The translations under genes and the position numbers were made by a program. Shown one piece after another: positions 58,910 through 64,000 of a stretch of 64,000 nt of DNA; positions within the stretch are counted from its first letter, which is position 1, and every line of letters begins with the position of its first letter. The stretch is from Arachis hypogaea. Its lineage: Eukaryota; Streptophyta; Magnoliopsida; Fabales; Fabaceae. The DNA lies in NCBI RefSeq assembly GCF_003086295.3, contig NC_092045.1, positions 92,952,693-93,016,692 on the forward strand, given 5' to 3'. The notes beneath the pieces are model-generated. The model was not told where the DNA came from, did no database searches, and saw only the letters and a list, made by a program, of their open reading frames with translations.

Positions 58910-61900
58910 TCCTACCTACCTTATAAAAATTTTCGTCCTCGAAAATTAAAGTAATATATAAGGTAATACATAGTCTTTGTACTCTACTTTTTAAACACTT
59001 TATAGAAAAGTATAAAATCTTAGTATGCATATATAAATGTTCAAAACTTGATAAAAGTTTGGAGGTACAGAATAGGGTGCAAATTAAGATAGGCGTTCAC
59101 AAAACAAACGGTAGCAAGTGTAGCAAAAGGGCTACAAAGCAGGCTGGTATAAAGCAACGGATATAAGGCTCGCTCACAAATCTTTTACCCATTTCAAAAC
59201 TTCAACTTCCCAACTCCATCAGTCATTACACAATTCCATAACCCGTCAGAATCCTAACATCCGCAAACTCTTACGGGGTACGAACTACTATACTCTTCAT
59301 AACGTTGCACACCTACTAACCCATCTTTTACGTTTACGAATAGCATTTTAATGTTTCGTTTGCTACCCTTAAAAGGCGTACGTGATTCTAAGGCAATCCT
59401 CGAATTTATTTCAAACACAAGACCTTAGAAAAAGATAAGCGACAAAATTCGCCAGGGCCTGAGAGGATTCTTGAAACCACAAGTAATCAGGAATACATAA
59501 GGAATGAAGAGTGTCAGACGGAAAATTAGTTTGGCAATCTCAATAATGATTCTTGAATCAACAAAACCCGATAGGAATAACAAAAGGAAAAGTAGTAGAG
59601 TAGTTTGAAGCAAAATTAAGTCGAGTCAAGGAATATGAGGTTTACAGAAAAAGAATGTCTAAGACCAAAGACAAGGCTCATAAGTCTCGAATAGAATTAA
59701 GAATACTTTCAAATGAATCACTCATAGAATGAAAAAACATTTCAAAAACTATTTCACATTTTTTAAAGAAGTGCGCATCAAACACTTTGTAAAAGAATTA
59801 ACAAAAGTATATTTGTGGCATTATGTTAATATAATTCCATGTTGAAATAGATTATGTAGAGTTTCAAAAGAAAATGAACACCGATTTGGCTAAAACAAAA
59901 ATATTCCCTCAAATATTTGAGAAAAATAGTTAGGTGCACCACTTAACCAAAAGTAGGCATAAAACTCGGAAGGTAATCAAATTGCCTTCTGTTAAAATAA
60001 TTTACACAAAATAAGTGAGGTTTGAAAAGGAACAGTCAATTGGGTTAAGGCCAAAATAATTTTCCGAAAGTCTTAATAGATATTTAGGGTTTTAGTCAAA
60101 TACAAGTATATAGTGAAATCGTGGCAAGGTTATAAGAAAATCGAACGTTTGTTTAAAAATTCTCAAGGTTTATATTCAATCAAGCGTGTATAAAATTATA
60201 GCAAATATGGAAGAGGAAGAAATTAAACTTTATTTAGAAAAAAAAATTCCAAAGTACAAATTTGCTTATAAGTCGGTTTCAAAACTTTATTTAAAACAGT
60301 GCATGCCGACCTCAAAATAACTTTGTCAATTTAAAGAATAGCTATGGATGCAATTTAAACGAGAGAAATTGATTTAACTTTCTTAAGAAGAGAATCCAAA
60401 ACTTGCTTTAAAAGTTAATATCAAAACGAAATTGCCGTCATATAAGAACATTCAAGAATATTAAGACGTACTTAAAAAGAAATCAGGCCATATGAAAAAG
60501 GATCTTAGATCAAGGGAGTTCAAACAAGATTAACTAGACATAAGACATCGAACAAGCTTTCAATCGAGCTACTGAAAACTTAAACTTTCTCTTCTATCAG
60601 TCATCCCCTAAAAAGCTAACACATCGATTTTCACCTCTAAGGACTACATGTGACACTGAGATAAGTACAAGTACGTTCAAAGAGATACCATTCGCAGGAA
60701 GAGAAGAATAAGCGACAAAATTATGTTTCTCATAAATTTGGAAGGTGTGAGATTGCAACTAAGCAATGATGTACAGGCATGAAAAAACATTTTGGAAAGA
60801 GTCATTTCGCTTCATAATAAAAAATATTTAATTTCGGAATTCTAAAAGGTACAAGAACAGGGTAGTAATAAATTAGATCAAAATAAACTAAAACCATATC
60901 AAAGGAGCATAAGGTTTACAAGAATATGAAGGAATGGTTCAAGTCACTAACAAATAAGAATGATCAAAAGTCATGAAATATGCCGAAAGAAAGAATCAAA
61001 ATGTAAATAGGAAAGAATTTTGATTTCAAAACCTCCAATAGAAACTATAGAGGAAAACAGGGCAATTGCTTTACAAAATTCCAGAAAATTATCAAAAACA
61101 TAAATATTGTGTCATGTTAAAACAAATTCAAGTCGAACTAAATTGTGCAAGATTTGTGAAATGAAAATAAGCTAAGCTAAGGATGAAATGTTTTCTCAGC
61201 AATCTTGAAAAGTACCTTACATAATCAATTAAGAATTTATATAAAAACAACGCGAGGTTGGTAGGAAATCAAGTTGTTTTTCGTCAAAACTATTTCTAAG
61301 GTAAAGACAAAATATATGAAATTTTAAAAGATGGAGTTTAATTGGACTAAGAATCAAAAGTAATTCCTCAGAAATCTCAAAGATATTCAAGCATTTAGTC
61401 AATTAGGAGTACATATTGAAATCACAGTAAAATTGAAAGAAATTTCAAATTTTGTTTAAAAAGAAAAAATTGAGATATGATTTAAAAAATACATATGAAC
61501 AAAGACATGCAAAATTCAAAATATTTTTATCAAATTTAAAGAATGATTATAGGTACAATCAAGTAAGAAAGGATTAAGTTAAAATTTAAACAATTTCAGA
61601 TTTACATAAAAGACTACATGAATCAAAAAGTGTTTGGAAAAACAAACAAATCCTCCAATGAATTTAAGTAAACATAAGGAGTTAGGATTAAACAGAATGC
61701 ATTTCAACAAGAGGTAAAATTGAGAAATAATCAAACTACTTTTTAGGAAGAAATCTCAAATAAGGATTTCAAGGCACACTATGAAAGAACAAGTTACAAG
61801 TTATCAGTAAAATTTTCGAGACATGTAAAAGAATATCCTCGAGAATTAATTCCTTGCGTCCGCAAGCAGTGCGATAAGCGTTATCTATTACTTATCAATT

Positions 61901-62151
61901 TCAATTCGCCCATAATAACCTATTAACTTCCCGGTTCACATAGCCATCAACATTAAGTTGGCCAGACTTAATATCAACAGATATGCAACGACAAGCTAAC
62001 AGTGTTAATTAATAGGCAGTCATGTGTATAAAATTCTAATTCTTGTTACTTGGACAAGACCTACAACATGACAAACCCTCAAAGAATGCAATGAAGCATA
62101 GTTAGTCCATTCCCAAGGCTCTAATCAGGATGAACTGCTCTGATACCATAA
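58910..62151 (-). other. Internal region of the minus-strand element, non-coding
   Basis: Holds the polypurine tract at its left end (58910-58923) and the Met-tRNA primer site at its right end (62137-62148). Between them is only A-rich, stop-filled sequence in all frames. No protein motif was found. Confidence 0.75.
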
Positions 62152-64000
62152 TGTAACACCCTCACTATCAGAAGTCACGCTTCCGGCTGCACTATTCTGA
62201 TAGCAAGAAGTATTACGACTACTTTACATACTAAATACTAAAATAGGAGCCTGTGACTCAACACTGTATCGCCGCTTTCTTAGAAAAAACCGAAACTAAA
62301 CACTTTATCTTAAGAAAAAAATACAAACAGGCATAGATTCATATACAAGACTCCTTACATAATAACTCATAATATAATTTACATATAAAACATACAATTC
62401 CTATCCCTCTTACAAACTCGTAATAACAAAGACGAGGGAAGAAAATAATCTAATTAATACAACATCTTATAAACCAAACACAGTATATCTCTTCTTAATG
62501 ATTCTTCATCCGGTTCCTGAAAAGGTAAAGCTGTAGGGGGTGAGAACCTAACTACACGGTCTCACCACGGAGTTTCAAAGTTGTTATAAGAAGATATTTA
62601 ATAAGAAACTGTTTTCAAATTCAGTGATTATCATTGCTTTATGAATCCTTTTTAAAATCCAATAGCTAATCGTTCAAAACCTTTTCAAATAAACAATGTT
62701 TAATATTTTAAGAAATCCAAAATCTTTCCTTTCTTATAAGCAAATCTCAATCAGAAACCAACCACGCAATCAAACAACACAATCATTAATTCAGCATCCA
62801 AGTTCAATCTCAAATGTAGCACGCCAGAACAAACACAAGCAAGACAGACAAGGAAAGCACAAGTAGGTAGCAGTTACAGCAAATAGTTCAAGTAGTAGTT
62901 AAGAACAGTTTAGCAATTAGGCAAACCAAAATAAGTTCAAACCCAAACAAAGCATACAAATGCATATGATGCATGCCTGTCCTATGGCTGATGAGGCTCA
63001 TCTGTCGGTTATCCAGCCAACCCGACAAGTCTGAATTGTACTTAGACTGTCCCCCGACGTGCATCCCCAAGAGTCTATGCATAGCTTTTTCTCAAATAAT
63101 CAATATTACTCAATGGGGGTATCATTCCCGGGAATTTATATAGTGCCCGGTCACACTTACGTCGTAGGGTCAACAGAGTATCGAGTTTTCAACCTGGTAC
63201 ACGTGGTGGCAAGCCACGACACTTAATCCAGGGAACCTCGTATCTCAGATATTTCAAATTCATAAGCCATATAAATAATTCATTCATCATTCATCAACAT
63301 TTAAGCCATTCTCAATATCATCATCATTCATCAATCCATATCCCATTTCCAAATTCATTCAAAAATCATATTTCAAATCAATCCTCATCATCCTTCTTTC
63401 CATTAATCAACAATCTCAATCAAAACATAATTCTTTATTTTCTAAATAAATCAATCTTTAAAACATATAACGTTCAAAACTAAATCTTTTTAAATCATCA
63501 CTTCGGACAAGACTTTCAATTTTATAAAATTTCGGCAGCATCTCCTCTAAAACTTGGACACTGCCACCCTTTTCGGGTCCCACCCAAACATTTCTCAAAC
63601 ATTTTCTCAACCATTTCCAAATTCCAAACATTTTCCATCAGCTCCAATATCAAATTATTCTCAAATCAGACCAATTCCAATAATAAAACTCTTTTTAAAA
63701 TCAAACCAGTTCAAGTATTAAATCATTTATAAAATCAGACCGACTCAAAATCAAACCGCTTTAACTCCAAACCAAGAAAAACCACTGTTCATAATAATTA
63801 AGTAAATAACTTTTCAAACCCATTTCTTATCAACAACCGTACTTCACTCAAGTAATCGAGCAACCAATAATTCAGTCTAACAAACCATCACATTCACAAG
63901 ACAAATATAATCACAAAAGTATATCTCCTTGCGTCAATATCTATTTATAACAACTCTGTAATATAAAATAGAATTTAAGAAAAACCCCTACCTCGTTCGC
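62152..64000 (-). repeat. 5' LTR of the minus-strand element, partial (window ends)
   Basis: Aligns with 55278-57127 at an offset of 6874/6873. Differences seen by eye: one A in the run near 55441, a/g near 55428, c/t near 55679, t/g near 56914 and c/t near 56980. Confidence 0.9.

Larger units (their letters stand above)
55278..64000 (-). mobile_element. Non-coding LTR retrotransposon with 3.6-kb LTRs (minus strand, continues past window)
   Basis: Direct repeats begin at 55278 and 62152 with the same text (TGTAACACCCTCACTATCAG). On the minus strand the 5' LTR is 62152 onwards to the right. It is followed at 62148-62137 by TGGTATCAGAGC, the initiator-Met tRNA primer site. The 3' LTR is 58909-55278, preceded by the polypurine tract TAAGGTAGGTAGGA (58923-58910) after 'cgaggacgaaaat', typical of Tekay/Del-like gypsy elements. 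The internal 3.2 kb has no gag or pol motif, so the element is non-autonomous (LARD type). By eye the 1.85 kb of LTR that can be compared differs at about four bases and one A-run indel. It lies inside the first exon of RPA-like copy B. Confidence 0.85.

Overview
This is a plant nuclear intergenic window, most likely from a legume and probably peanut (Arachis). The reasons are spliced eukaryotic genes with GT/AG introns, long A+T-rich stretches, a dense pile of plant transposons (Ty3/gypsy LTR elements, TRIM, Helitron, Mutator-like element), a plastid DNA insert, and arrays of the palindrome GGCGTTTAACGCC that I associate with Arachis LTR elements (species call from memory, not computed). I see no ordinary single-copy host gene. 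Every recognisable coding region belongs to a mobile element, and almost all are broken.

The oldest layer is Helitron DNA, all read on the minus strand. A Rep/PIF1-helicase gene lies at about 41.4-46.5 kb. Three RPA1-like (DUF223/OB-fold) genes are also present: one split between 39.3-38.4 kb and 15.2-12.4 kb, one at 55.3-52.3 kb, one at 6.1-5.0 kb. Several later insertions cut this layer: (1) a 23.2-kb unit (15180-38420) splits the first RPA-like gene; (2) a plastid-derived patch (rps12-intron-like plus ycf2 sequence) sits inside the Helitron Rep coding region; (3) a solo LTR with a perfect AACAT duplication is at 46912-50282; (4) a minus-strand LTR retrotransposon from 55278 to beyond the window end breaks the RPA-like gene at 55 kb.

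The 23.2-kb unit carries two convergent spliced genes: a FAR1/FHY3-type MULE transposase-like gene (plus strand, 15508-29381) and a Ulp1-type (C48) cysteine peptidase gene (minus strand, about 35.6-30.8 kb). I read it as an old Mutator-like element pairing a FAR1-type transposase with a Ulp1 peptidase. The FAR1-like gene was then hit by a 9652-bp Athila-like LTR retrotransposon (17265-26916). That element has 1418-bp LTRs that look identical, a GGCTC duplication, gag and protease, but no reverse transcriptase, RNase H or integrase. The host frame resumes exactly across the duplication.

The left part (1-11570) holds two LTRs of one gypsy family in opposite orientation (161-4031 minus, 7706-11570 plus), related to the solo LTR at 47-50 kb. 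A three-LTR TRIM tandem is at 6819-7525. All three large LTRs carry arrays of another short palindrome, GTGCGTACGCAC. Two unrelated LTR families in the same window thus independently carry arrays of G+C-rich 12-15 bp palindromes, which is the most general unexplained pattern here.
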